A DNA stretch of 64,000 nt, from NCBI GenBank assembly GCA_963773875.1, contig CAVZCV010000019.1, forward strand, positions 124,001 through 188,000, read 5' to 3'. Both the position numbers and the translations under genes were made by a program. The stretch is from CAVTYH01 sp963773875. GTDB lineage: Bacteria; Planctomycetota; Planctomycetia; Pirellulales; JADZDJ01. Of this stretch, positions 25,881 to 34,656 are shown in pieces. The notes beneath the pieces are model-generated. The model did not search any database and was not told the DNA's origin. It was given only the letters and a program-made list of their open reading frames with translations. Every line of letters starts with the position of its first letter. The first letter of the stretch is position 1.

Positions 25881-26002
25881 AGTGTGCTTTCCTTTCGTAG
25901 TTGAACGCATCAAACGAAACAGATGTGTTCCTGCCTAAAGCAAACTGCGTGCCCGACGGTCCGGCACAAGCATTGCTAACGTTGCCGTGCAGGAGGCGGA
26001 CC

Positions 26003-26281
26003 ATGACATGTGCAACGCAAATTCGAAAGTCGCTACATCAATTACGGTTCGATGACACGTACTACGAGGTGGAAACGGTGCGAACAACGAGCGGTTATCA
26101 GGCCACCTGGTCCTGCTTGAAGTGCCGTGCTTCGCGTCGGCTCGAAGCACGACTGGCCGATGAAGTCGAACATCAGGCGTTCGCCAGCGTTGAAGGGCAT
26201 CATTTGTTTTTTCACGCGGCTCACGGATCAAGCTGCGCCCAGCCTGAGTTTCCTCCGACCACTAGATTCGGAGAAAACTAA
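26003..26281 (+). CDS. Hypothetical small protein with one CxxC pair
   Basis: 92 aa. AGGAGG stands six bases before the ATG (MTCATQIRKSLHQLRFDDTY), good support for a real gene and for this start. The sequence has one CxxC (SCLKCRASRR) inside a beta-rich first half, then a His-rich helix (HQAFASVEGHHLFFHAAHG). One CxxC plus several His could bind a metal. Divergent from the PRC-barrel gene. Function unknown. Confidence 0.6.
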   Translation: MTCATQIRKSLHQLRFDDTYYEVETVRTTSGYQATWSCLKCRASRRLEARLADEVEHQAFASVEGHHLFFHAAHGSSCAQPEFPPTTRFGEN

Positions 26282-26663
26282 AAACTCCTTTGCACCTCGG
26301 CGATATGAGCGCATAAAAAATGCCCCGCCTCATGCAGGGCACGACGAGAATCACGTTGCAATTTACCAAAGGGCCTTTTTCATTTTTTCGTTTTGTCGTT
26401 CGCCATCGCCTGCCAGTTTTCCGAAAGCGATAAAAAGGTCCGCGCGATCCCTGCGCGGCGAGGACAAATCAAAAGAAGCCAACTCTCAGCCGATAAGTCC
26501 CCCACATCCTTGTGACGCTTCAAATTTTGGCGACGCCCAACGTAACCGTGAACCGGAGGGGTCGTCAACGGTTGCAAATTCCACGCCGAGCGAGTGACAC
26601 CGGCGGTACAGTCTTTGCACCGCTAGCTTTGCGAGCGCAATAACAAAAATGGGGAGGATAAAA
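26282..26663. other. Spacer with a possible minus-strand hairpin
   Basis: Nothing coding is evident. On the minus strand, tgccc-loop-gggca followed by six T (about 26314-26340) could act as a weak terminator, but no minus-strand gene ends close by. Confidence 0.35.
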
Positions 26664-26903
26664 ATGGCCAAGGGGAGCAGGAGCAAATACACAAGCAAGC
26701 AGAAGCGGCAAGCGGAACACATCGCCGAAGGTTACGAGAAACGCGGGACGGGTGCAAAAACTGCGAAGGCTCGTGCGTGGGCGACAGTAAACAAAAGCAC
26801 GGGGGGCGGGAAGAAATCTGGAAGCGGTCGCGGGAAGAAAACGAGCAATGCATCGGCACGCAAAGGTGGACGCAAAGGCGGAAAGGCTCATAAGAGCCGA
26901 TGA
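26664..26903 (+). CDS. Small basic Gly/Lys-rich protein (plasmid-stabilisation-like, KGG type)
   Basis: 79 aa from MAKGSRSKYTSKQKRQAEHI with GGGAGG before the ATG. The first 55 residues match a widespread small family often labelled plasmid stabilisation protein (GYEKRGTGAKTAKARAWATV, NKSTGGGKKSGSG). The tail (GRGKKTSNASARKGGRKGGK) is extremely basic and probably binds nucleic acid. The label in databases is weakly founded; function is not known. It stands near DUF892 and PRC-barrel genes. Confidence 0.75.
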   Translation: MAKGSRSKYTSKQKRQAEHIAEGYEKRGTGAKTAKARAWATVNKSTGGGKKSGSGRGKKTSNASARKGGRKGGKAHKSR

Positions 26904-26971
26904 ATTCACGGAAATGAATTTAAAGAGATGCTGTATGCAGCGGAACGCCACTTCCACCAAGTGCTGCGGCT

Positions 26972-28115
26972 TCACTTCTCTTTTCTACCCGCATACGTTC
27001 GGCCAATGTAATCGACGATCGCCCGTTGCAATTCCAAGGGCTGGATCGGGCCGTTGTGGCGGTAGATGATTTTGCCGCCGGGGGCGATGAGCAGCGTATA
27101 GGGGATGGGGCCGGGCCATTTGGGGTCGAGCGCCGCGGCGAGTTTATCGCGGTCGTCGGAATCGACGAGGTAGTTCTTGGACGACACGTGTTTGTCGGTC
27201 AATGTTTTCAGGGCCTGGGCTTGATCGTCTGCGGTATCCAAACTCAGCGTGATCATTTCGAACGGTCGCTTGCGATACATGCGGTTCATCGTCACCAGTT
27301 CCGGCAACTCTTCAACGCAGGGGCCGCACCAATTGGCCCACAGGTTTATGAGGCGCAATTTGTCGGTGTCGTTTTTCAAAAGCTCTTCGACGCCGGCCAG
27401 GTCGATTTTGGCGAGCTCCACCGGCTCGGCATCCCAGCGCTTGATGGCGTCGACGCCCGTTTGCTTTTTCTCCGCCCATTTGGTCGAGCAGCCGAAGACG
27501 CGCGTGGTTTCCGCCGGCACCGGCTTGCCGGCCAAGCAGCGCCACGATGGCGTCGTGCGTGCCTTCCTGAGTGACTTTGGCGATATCGGAATTGTCGATG
27601 CCGCCCTGATAGCGCAGCTTGCGGTGCTCATCGAAAATAAACACGTGCGGCGTGGCGATGACGCCGTACGCGGTCGAGGTGGCTTGCGTCTCGCCGTCGT
27701 ACAAATACGGGAAGGAAAAATTCTTGTCTTTGGCCCGCTGCTTCATATCGGCGAGCGAATCGCCCAGATCGGTGTAGCCCATTTCGTCGAGCCGCACGGA
27801 GTTGGGATCGTTCGGCGAGATGGCCACGAGCGCGACGCCTTGCGAGCGAAAATCTTTGTCGAGCTGAATGAGCCGGTCTTCGTACGCCTGCGCCGTCGGG
27901 CAGTGATTGCACGTGAATACGACGGCGAGCACGCGGGCTTTTGCGAAATCGGCGAGCGAGTAGGTTTTATCGTCGACGCCCGGCAATTTGAAATCGGGTG
28001 CCGGCTGGCCGATCTCCAGAGTTTTGCGCTCCGGCGCTGCAGCGTGAGCGAGCGAGATTTGCGCAGCGGCGGCGGCTAGCAGTGCGATGGCGCTGATGAC
28101 CGATTTGCATTTCAT
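26972..28115 (-). CDS. Exported protein with two thioredoxin-fold domains, frame broken in the middle
   Basis: Signal peptide MKCKSVISAIALLAAAAAQI, then a peroxiredoxin-like domain (IGQPAPDFKLPGVDDKTYSL, VVFTCNHCPTAQAYEDRL, VIATPHVFIFDEHRKLRYQG) and a TlpA-like domain with the active site WANWCGPCVEELP and the cis-Pro region PIPYTLLIAPGGKIIY. The two are in different frames. Removing one base from the pair at 27534-27535 joins ALL-AGKPVPAETTRVFGC correctly. A periplasmic thiol-disulfide role is likely. The repaired protein has about 380 aa. Confidence 0.85.
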
Positions 28116-28212
28116 GGCGATGCTTTTGATTGGGCAGCAAAGTTTGGTGATTTCCGAACAGTATACTGCATTCCAACCATTCGCTGGCTAATCACTGCCT
28201 ACCGCCTACCGC

Positions 28213-28572
28213 CTACTTTCCGCCTAAATCGCCGATCGCCAGGATGACCATCGCCACGAGCCCCAGGGCAACTCCCACCATTTGCAGTCCCGTCAGTGTT
28301 TCCTTAAACACGACTAAGCCGACAAACAAAAACCCGATGGTGGAAAGCAAGCTCCAAATCAAAGAGGTGATGACCAGCCCCTCCTTCAAAAGCGTTGGCA
28401 AATACAATTGGGCTGCCAGCAGATAAAATACCACAGCGATCCAATATCGGTTTGCTCCCCGATCAATCGACCAGCGCTTGGCAAAATAGTCGCCCGCCAC
28501 CACCGCCCCCGCACTCAAAGCCAACGCCAGCCAGACGGGGGTCGCTTTCCAAACGTGTTCCAGTGGTGTCAT
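28213..28572 (-). CDS. Small four-helix membrane transporter, EamA/SMR-like
   Basis: 119 aa from MTPLEHVWKATPVWLALALS, almost entirely four hydrophobic helices (about residues 12-30, 42-60, 67-86, 92-112), with GFLFVGLVVFKETLTGLQMV resembling the end of DMT-superfamily half-proteins. Such proteins dimerise and export cations or drugs, or act as half-transporters. The substrate cannot be told from the sequence. It is followed by fusA upstream in the same direction. Confidence 0.7.
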   Translation of the reverse strand: MTPLEHVWKATPVWLALALSAGAVVAGDYFAKRWSIDRGANRYWIAVVFYLLAAQLYLPTLLKEGLVITSLIWSLLSTIGFLFVGLVVFKETLTGLQMVGVALGLVAMVILAIGDLGGK

Positions 28573-28628
28573 ACATTTTTCCACGGGTGATGTCGCCAAG
28601 GCGGCGCGCTCTCTGCAGGCGAATGCCG

Positions 28629-30719
28629 CTACGCGAAACCTTCTTGAATGTTCGCTGGCGCCGGGCCGTATTTGAGCGGCTCCATCGAGAAGCTCGCGCG
28701 GCCTTGGCTCAGGCTGCGCACGGCGGCGGAGTAGCCGAACATGGCGGAGAGCGGGGCTTCGGCTTCCAGCACCGTCATGCCGCCGCGAGTTTCGGTGCTG
28801 TTGATAATTGCCCGGCGCTGTTGCAGGTCGTTGATCACATCGCCCAGGTGATCTTCCGGCGTCGTGACTTCCAGCTTCATGATGGGCTCCAGCACCGTAA
28901 CACCGGCGGCTTGCAACACTTTAGTGAAGGCGTCGGCCACGGCAATTCGCAGCGCCACTTCGCCAGGCAACGGATCGGGGAACGGCATTTCCAGGAGTTC
29001 GAGCGCACAACCCCACAGCGGAAAACCGCGCAAACCACCCCCTTCGGCCGCCTCTTTGAGCGAGGTGAGCATCAGCTCAATCGCGTTGTGTTTCGCCGAG
29101 TCTTCCACAAACCAATTCGTCGAGACGCGGCAGGCTTTGTCTTCACGCAAAGGTTTCACGCGCAGTTTTGTTTCCGCGAACAGCGTTTGCCCAGCGACCT
29201 GCCGATTGCACTTGCCGATCGCCTCGGCCGGACCGTTGACGGTTTCCTTGTAGCTCACCCGCGGCCGATGCACGCGCACATTCAAATTGAAATTGCGCTG
29301 CAGGCGGTGTTGAATCACTTCCAGGTGCAACTCGCCCATGCCGCTGATGATGGTCTGGCCGGTCTCCTCGTTCTCGTGCGCGCGGAAGGTGGGATCCTGC
29401 CGCTTGAGCATCTCCAAAACGTCGCCGAGTTTCTTCCGATCGGCCGTGCTTTCCGGCTCGACCGCCGCCGAGATGACGGTTTCCGGAAACTGGATCGTTT
29501 CCAAGAGAATCGGATGCTTCGGATCGCACAGCGTATCGCCCGTGATGGAAATTCGCGGGCCGATGACGCCGACGATATCGCCGGCCTGCACGCTATCAAT
29601 TTGCTCTTCGCGTTTCGTGGCGTGAATGATCCACAACTGTGCGACGTTTTCTTTCGCGTCTTTGCCGGGATTCAGCACGCGGCTGTTTTGCTTCAGGAAG
29701 CCGGAGTAGACGCGAATCCAGTGGATATCGCCCGTCTTGGCCGGCAACACTTTGAACACGAGCCCACAGAACGGTTCTTCGGGCGAAGTTTTGCGGCGCT
29801 CGATGATGTCGCTGCCGTCTTTGTTCTTTTCCAGCGCGCGGCCTTCGACCGGTGGCACATCGAGCGGGCTGGGCAAATAATATTGCACGGCATCGAGCAC
29901 CGGCTGCACACCAATGCCGTGCAGCGCGGAGCCGCACAGCACGGGCTGAATTTGCAAATGCACGGTGGCTTCGCGGATGACTTTGCGCACCAGATCGGGC
30001 GGAATGGGTTTTTCTTGCAGCGCCAGTTCCATCAGCTCGTTGCTGTAATCGTACAGTTTTTCGAGCATCGCCAGCCGCCACTCGTCGGCTCGTTCCCGCT
30101 CGTCATCGGGGATTTCCGTGATGGCATATTCGCGGCTGTTGCGGTCCGGTCCGAACGTCAACAGTTTCATTTCCACCAGGTCGATGATGCCGCGGAACGG
30201 ATTCTTCACGTGCGGCGGGCCCTGGCCCACGGGAATTTGCACCGCCACTGGATTGGCCGCGAGGCGTTTGCTGATTTCGCCGAACACAGCCTCGAAGTCG
30301 GCCCCTTCGCGGTCCAGTTTGTTGATGAACGCGACGCGCGGCACGCGATATTTATCGGCCTGCCGCCAAACGGTTTCACTTTGGGCTTCGACGCCTTCGC
30401 GCGCGCTGAACACGACCACGGCGCCATCGAGCACGCGCAGGCAGCGTTCGACTTCGGCGGTGAAATCGACATGGCCCGGGGTATCGAGCAGGTTGATGGT
30501 GACGTCTTTCCACTTGAACGTCACGCAGGCGGCGTAAATGGTGATGCCGCGTTCTTGTTCTTCGGCGTCGGAATCGGTTTCGGTCGTGCCTTTATCGACT
30601 TCGCCGACGCGATGCTTGGCGCCGGAGAGATACAACATCCGCTCGGTGACGGTGGTCTTCCCGGCATCGATGTGCGCAATGATGCCGATATTGCGAAGCG
30701 ATTTCAGGTCACGAGCCAT
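28629..30719 (-). CDS. fusA: Elongation factor G
   Basis: 696 aa from MARDLKSLRNIGIIAHIDAG. P-loop AHIDAGKTT, switch II DTPGHVDFT and NKLDREGADF (G4) are present. The effector region reads GTTETDSDAEEQERGITI where most EF-G have MDWMEQEQERGITI, a feature I associate with planctomycete and related EF-G; it may belong to the spd type. It drives ribosome translocation. It lies after rpsG but is separated from it by a repeat and an intrinsic terminator, so it probably has its own promoter. Confidence 0.94.
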   Translation of the reverse strand: MARDLKSLRNIGIIAHIDAGKTTVTERMLYLSGAKHRVGEVDKGTTETDSDAEEQERGITIYAACVTFKWKDVTINLLDTPGHVDFTAEVERCLRVLDGAVVVFSAREGVEAQSETVWRQADKYRVPRVAFINKLDREGADFEAVFGEISKRLAANPVAVQIPVGQGPPHVKNPFRGIIDLVEMKLLTFGPDRNSREYAITEIPDDERERADEWRLAMLEKLYDYSNELMELALQEKPIPPDLVRKVIREATVHLQIQPVLCGSALHGIGVQPVLDAVQYYLPSPLDVPPVEGRALEKNKDGSDIIERRKTSPEEPFCGLVFKVLPAKTGDIHWIRVYSGFLKQNSRVLNPGKDAKENVAQLWIIHATKREEQIDSVQAGDIVGVIGPRISITGDTLCDPKHPILLETIQFPETVISAAVEPESTADRKKLGDVLEMLKRQDPTFRAHENEETGQTIISGMGELHLEVIQHRLQRNFNLNVRVHRPRVSYKETVNGPAEAIGKCNRQVAGQTLFAETKLRVKPLREDKACRVSTNWFVEDSAKHNAIELMLTSLKEAAEGGGLRGFPLWGCALELLEMPFPDPLPGEVALRIAVADAFTKVLQAAGVTVLEPIMKLEVTTPEDHLGDVINDLQQRRAIINSTETRGGMTVLEAEAPLSAMFGYSAAVRSLSQGRASFSMEPLKYGPAPANIQEGFA

Positions 30720-30736
30720 AAGTCGAATCGAATCAT

Positions 30737-30923
30737 GAACCACAGAGGCACAGGGGCGCGGAGAAGATTAATTAGGAAGCCAGGAAACCAATGAAATGAA
30801 CAATAAATTAAATGAATGTTCAGATCTCGACAGCTTTCTTACATTTCCTGCATTCTTGGAATTTGAACCTTCATTTCATTCGAATTTTGCATTCGTCATC
30901 GTGCCTCCAGCGTCTCCGTGGTA
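30737..30923. repeat. Degenerate inverted repeats of the accacggagaca family, between fusA and rpsG
   Basis: The left copy (30737-30763, gaaccacagaggcacagggg) and right copy (30901-30923, the complement of ccacggagacgc) face each other across about 137 bp, similar to the pair that flanks the GxxExxY gene at 34657-35115. The interior is AT-rich and carries no gene. Perhaps a decayed copy of that element. Confidence 0.5.
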
Positions 30924-30947
30924 AAAATCTTATGGTAACGCGCATGT

Positions 30948-30982
30948 AAAAAGGCCGCGCACTTCTTGCACGGGAAGCGGCC
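30948..30982 (-). terminator. Intrinsic terminator after rpsG
   Basis: On the minus strand, ggccgc-loop-gcggcc (30953-30982) is followed by five T (30952-30948), a classical rho-independent terminator 18 bases after the rpsG stop. It separates rpsL-rpsG from fusA. Confidence 0.85.
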
Positions 30983-30999
30983 ATTGTATGCGGCGGGAA

Positions 31000-31470
31000 T
31001 TACCAGGCGAAGTGGGCGAACGCCTTGTTGGCATCGGCCATGCGGTGCACGTTTTCGCGCTTGGTCATGGCGGCGCCTTCGCGATTGAAAGCGGCCATGA
31101 ATTCATCGGCCAGTTTTTCGTGGGTGGCGCGGCCCTTCTTTTCGCGGACCGATTGCAGGATCCAGCGAATGGCCAGCGATTGCTGCCGGTTGCGGCTCAC
31201 TTGCATCGGCACCTGGTACGCAGCACCGCCGACTCGCTTGGAGCGAACCTCGATGGCCGGCTTCACGTTTTCCATCGCCCGATCGAAAACGCCAATCGGT
31301 TCCTCGCCCGGCATCTTCTCTTTGATGATGTCCAGCGCGCGATAGAAAATGCCTTGAGCCACGCTCTTCTTGCCGTCGTGCATCAGGCAATTGATAAACT
31401 TGCTGGCCAGCACCGACCCATAACGAGGATCGGGCTTGAGGGTTGTGCCGCTGGCTGTGATACGTCCCAT
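31000..31470 (-). CDS. rpsG: 30S ribosomal protein S7
   Basis: 156 aa. It shows PDPRYGSVLASKFINCLMHDG at the start and the family pattern AYQVPMQVSRNRQQSLAIRW, with the C-terminal REGAAMTKRENVHRMADANK. It binds the 16S 3' major domain and nucleates the 30S head. It follows rpsL by 78 bp, which contain a perfect 28-bp palindrome. Confidence 0.97.
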   Translation of the reverse strand: MGRITASGTTLKPDPRYGSVLASKFINCLMHDGKKSVAQGIFYRALDIIKEKMPGEEPIGVFDRAMENVKPAIEVRSKRVGGAAYQVPMQVSRNRQQSLAIRWILQSVREKKGRATHEKLADEFMAAFNREGAAMTKRENVHRMADANKAFAHFAW

Positions 31471-31516
31471 GGTTATCGATCAAAGTTTGGTGGTGAGATT
31501 TATCTGTTTAAATGAC

Positions 31517-31544
31517 GAATGACGAAATTCGAATTTCGTCATTC
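31517..31544. repeat. Perfect 28-bp palindrome between rpsL and rpsG
   Basis: gaatgacgaaattc followed by its exact complement gaatttcgtcattc, without loop. It ends five bases before the rpsL stop codon and stands in the rpsL-rpsG gap. Related words (attcgtcattc) recur at about 23816 and 30890, pointing to a dispersed family. Confidence 0.85.
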
Positions 31545-31548
31545 CCCA

Positions 31549-31917
31549 CTACCCCTTCTTCGCCCCGTACAAACTCCGGCTGCCCTTGCGTCCTTCCACG
31601 CCCAGGCAGTCGAGCGTGCCGCGGACGATGTGGTAACGCACGCCGGGCAGGTCGCGAACACGACCGCCGCGCACCAGCACAATCGAGTGCTCTTGCAGCG
31701 TGTGCCCTTCGCCCGGAATGTAGACCGTGATTTCCTTGCCATTGGAGAGCCGCACGCGGGCGATCTTCCGCAGGGCGGAATTCGGCTTCTTGGGCGTCAT
31801 CGTCTTGACTTGCAAACAAACGCCACGCCGCTGGGGGCACTTATCGAGCACCGGCGACTTACTGAATTTTCGCTTCGCCTGACGGCGTTTTTTGACTAGT
31901 TGATTGATCGTCGGCAT
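31549..31917 (-). CDS. rpsL: 30S ribosomal protein S12
   Basis: 122 aa from MPTINQLVKKRRQAKRKFSK. The open frame reaches 60 codons further upstream, but that part encodes only a dispersed repeat (SSPQPSPARRGSL). Family signatures are KKPNSALRKIARVRLSNGKE, EGHTLQEHSIVLVRGGRVRD and LPGVRYHIVRG. The KKPNSA lysine is a site of streptomycin resistance in other bacteria and is normal here. It is the first gene of the str cluster. Confidence 0.97.
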   Translation of the reverse strand: MPTINQLVKKRRQAKRKFSKSPVLDKCPQRRGVCLQVKTMTPKKPNSALRKIARVRLSNGKEITVYIPGEGHTLQEHSIVLVRGGRVRDLPGVRYHIVRGTLDCLGVEGRKGSRSLYGAKKG

Positions 31918-31924
31918 GCGTAAA

Positions 31925-31960
31925 CTCCCTCGCCTTGCGGGAGAGGGCTGGGGTGAGGAT
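31925..31960. repeat. Dispersed repeat, copy 3, just upstream of rpsL
   Basis: ctccctcgccttgcgggaga followed by gggctggggtgaggat, the third copy of the unit at 23864 and 24010. It lies eight bases before the rpsL start, on top of where the ribosome-binding site would be. Confidence 0.7.
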
Positions 31961-32055
31961 TCCTTAACTCCAGGCGGTTGCTGGGAATCCATCAGCTTAT
32001 CGAATTGGCGTGGGCTGTCAATCGCGGTCAAATGCGGTTGGGCGGCCCTCGTTAG

Positions 32056-32193
32056 CCCCGGGGCAGTGCCCTGGGGAATGTGCGATTCGAGTGCCAATTA
32101 TCACTTGAAGCACTTCACAGCCGCCGCCGACGGCTTGGCACCGATTTTCAGCGTTGCCAACGTTTTGAGAGCCCCCGGGGCATTGCCCTGGGG
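32056..32193. repeat. Two copies of a GC-rich palindromic unit upstream of rpsL
   Basis: ccccggggcagtgccctgggg at 32056-32076 and ccccggggcattgccctgggg at 32173-32193 differ by one base and are nearly self-complementary, 97 bp apart. They lie in the 494-bp space between rpsL and the DUF1559 gene, which otherwise shows no gene. They resemble REP-type units. Confidence 0.65.
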
Positions 32194-32411
32194 CTAATGA
32201 TTTGTTCGTGGTGAAATTTGCCGTCGAATTCGTGCCGATGAGAATATTATTTGCACATTTCGCCTGCGACCTGCTACATTAAAGATTGACCTGCCGCGGC
32301 TGCGTTCGCCAGCTAGGAAAACCGGCGGGAAGAGGCCTCCAGCATCGGCTGGAAATTGCTACCAGGGGCGTTACGGTGTTAACGCGCTCGCTATTTCTTA
32401 AGGGTACAACT

Positions 32412-33608
32412 ATGTCCCGTCCTGCCAGTGCCGCACGTCATAACACGGCTCGCCGTGGATTCACGCTCGTTGAACTTCTGGTGGTGATCTCGATCATCGG
32501 CGTGCTGATGGCGCTCTTGCTGCCGGCCGTTCAAGCTGCACGGGAATCGGGGCGCAAAGCAACGTGCATGAACAATTTGAAGCAGCTGGGCTTGGCGGCG
32601 CAATCGCACCTGGAAAGAAGCAAGAGATATCCAAGTGGCGGGTGGGGACCTCGTTGGGTTGGCTATCCCGACGCAGGCAACGCTGCCGGACAACCTGGCG
32701 GTTGGGTTTATAATTTGCTGCCATTCATGGAAGGTGTTCCGCTGCACGATCTCGGCCAAGGTTTGGCGCCCGGCGCGGGCAATGGCCAAATGGACTCAGC
32801 GATAGCGAAGCAAGTTGGAACGACGTTGGCGTTCATGAACTGTCCGAGCCGCCGTGGCGGACAAACTTTTCCGATTGATTCGAATTACATCCCATATAAT
32901 CCACTGTCAAATGCGCCCGTCTCAAACCCTCCCATCTCGGCGGTTGCCAAGAGTGATTACGCAGCGAATTCCGGAGTTCGCTACGACAAGGCAAGCGCAA
33001 ATGGCGGCGAAACCGAAATTCCGCTTGGAACGTTGATGAATCCGAACAGCGCCGGCAACTCTGCTGGAAGCGAATTTCCATCAGTTTACGAACCAAACGG
33101 AAAAAAGGGCGTGTCGTTTAATCCAAATCATCGTTGGTCAGGCGTCGTCTTCCAACGAAGCACAATTAGCGATGCGAACGTCAAGGATGGAACAAGTCAT
33201 ACCTATTTGTTCGGCGAAAAGTGGCTCGATCGCCGTCATTACGACGACGGTGCAAGCCTTGGCGATCTCGGCAACATGTATAGCGGCATGGGCAGTGATA
33301 ACTACCGGGGTACGTATGTGAAACCAAAGAATGTGGCAACACAGGCAGATCAGACGTTGGACGATCCCGGAAGAGAGCCGGATGCTAGCTCACTGGCAAC
33401 CTATGGGACGATGCTGAATGATCAACCCGATATCGCCGGAAGCGGCAACTATCAATGCGATTTCGGCAGCGCACATAGCGGAATCGTGAACTTCTCGTTT
33501 TGCGATGGCTCGACGAAGAGCATTTCAGTGACCATCGACCCGCTGACGCACCGCTATCTCGGCGAACGAGCTGACAGCAAAATCATCGACGACAGCGTGT
33601 TCCAGTAA
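32412..33608 (+). CDS. DUF1559 protein with prepilin-type N terminus
   Basis: 398 aa. After RRG the cleavage/methylation site and hydrophobic helix FTLVELLVVISIIGVLMALL appear, then PAVQAARESGRKATCMNNLKQ, the start of DUF1559, and near the end DFGSAHSGIVNFSFCDGSTK with the H-x-G-G-x-x-F/C-D-G pattern of the family. The start at ATG 32412 leaves a 16-residue basic leader; a longer upstream read is unlikely. These pseudopilin-like proteins occur in very large numbers in planctomycetes. They are thought to be exported by a type II-like system; function is unknown. Confidence 0.93.
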   Translation: MSRPASAARHNTARRGFTLVELLVVISIIGVLMALLLPAVQAARESGRKATCMNNLKQLGLAAQSHLERSKRYPSGGWGPRWVGYPDAGNAAGQPGGWVYNLLPFMEGVPLHDLGQGLAPGAGNGQMDSAIAKQVGTTLAFMNCPSRRGGQTFPIDSNYIPYNPLSNAPVSNPPISAVAKSDYAANSGVRYDKASANGGETEIPLGTLMNPNSAGNSAGSEFPSVYEPNGKKGVSFNPNHRWSGVVFQRSTISDANVKDGTSHTYLFGEKWLDRRHYDDGASLGDLGNMYSGMGSDNYRGTYVKPKNVATQADQTLDDPGREPDASSLATYGTMLNDQPDIAGSGNYQCDFGSAHSGIVNFSFCDGSTKSISVTIDPLTHRYLGERADSKIIDDSVFQ

Positions 33609-33761
33609 CGAACAGCGCCTCAGATTGCGGCCTCGCTGTTAGGCGGACCGCCGATGATCCGGCCGCGTCGAGCATCAGCTAGCCGACCGCGATTATTTCT
33701 TTGACGCCCCGGCGGTGAAATCTCGACGATGCGATATTCAACAATTAGCGCTAGTCAGCAG

Positions 33762-34647
33762 CTAATCGCCTGAACTCAAATTCGCCCGCACGGCTTGCAG
33801 TACCCTGCACGTAGCGGGCGATTTGTTCATCACATAGAAGTGCAGTCCCGGAACTCCGGCGGCAAGCAGTTCCTGTACCTGGTGCGTGGCATATTCCACG
33901 CCGATTTCGAACTGCGCCTCGTCGTCTTCGCACACTGCAGAAAGTTTTTCGACCAGCACGCTCGGCAGTTTCGCTTTGCAAAGTGAAGTGATGCGCTGAA
34001 TTTGGGCAAAGTTCGTGATTGGCAAAATGCCGGGCACAATGGGTGCGCCAATGCCAAGCTCGCGGCAACGATCGCGGAAGCGGAAAAAATCGGCGTTGTT
34101 ATAATACACTTGCGTGATGATGACATCGCTGCCGGCCGACACTTTACGAAGAAGGTTTTGCAAATCAGCGTCGGGACTGGGCGCTTCCTGATGCGTTTCC
34201 GGATAGCCGGCCACGGCAATTCCAAATTGCGGAAACTCTTTGTCGATTAACGCGACCAACTCGTTGGCATAGCGCAGCCCGCCTTCAACCGCGGTAAACG
34301 ACGTTTCGCCGCGCGGCGGATCGCCTCGCAGGGCGACAATGTTCTCGACGCCCGCCTCATCGGCCGCACGCAGATATTCCCGCAACTCATCGACTGTCGA
34401 ACCGACACAAGTCAGATGCGATGCCACGGAGCAGCCGTGTTGTCGGCGAACTTCGGTCACAATCTCAAGTGTCTTTTGGCGGCGTGCTGCCGCCTGCCCC
34501 GTAGGTGCAGGTGACCAGGCTGGGCCCGAACGCCATCAACTCCTCGAGATTTTTCCAGAGCGCCTCTTCGCCCGCCGGCGTTTTCGGCGGAAACAGTTCG
34601 AACGAAAGGCCAAGTTTATTCGGGCCGTAAGCTTCAGCGAATTTCAT
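33762..34647 (-). CDS. metF: 5,10-methylenetetrahydrofolate reductase, frame broken
   Basis: Reduces methylene-THF to methyl-THF with FAD, feeding methionine synthesis. The N-terminal piece has LGLSFELFPPKTPAGEEALW and TCTYGAGGST. After one extra base at about 34478-34485 the frame continues as QKTLEIVTEVRRQHGCSV, ASHLTCVGSTVDELREYL, VENIVALRGDPPRGE, then DVIITQVYYNNADFFRF and PGILPITNFAQIQRI. The repaired protein of about 295 aa is of normal length. The catalytic Glu (FELFPPK) and the RGD loop are present. Confidence 0.9.
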
Positions 34648-34656
34648 CGAACAATC

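Noticed and set aside
28395..30794. Plus-strand open frame of 799 codons
   Set aside because: It is the antisense shadow of fusA; composition (many His, Phe, Arg) and exact overlap with EF-G show it is not a gene.
31918..32097. N-terminal extension of S12
   Set aside because: It encodes only a dispersed repeat (SSPQPSPARRGSL); MPTINQL is the universal S12 start.
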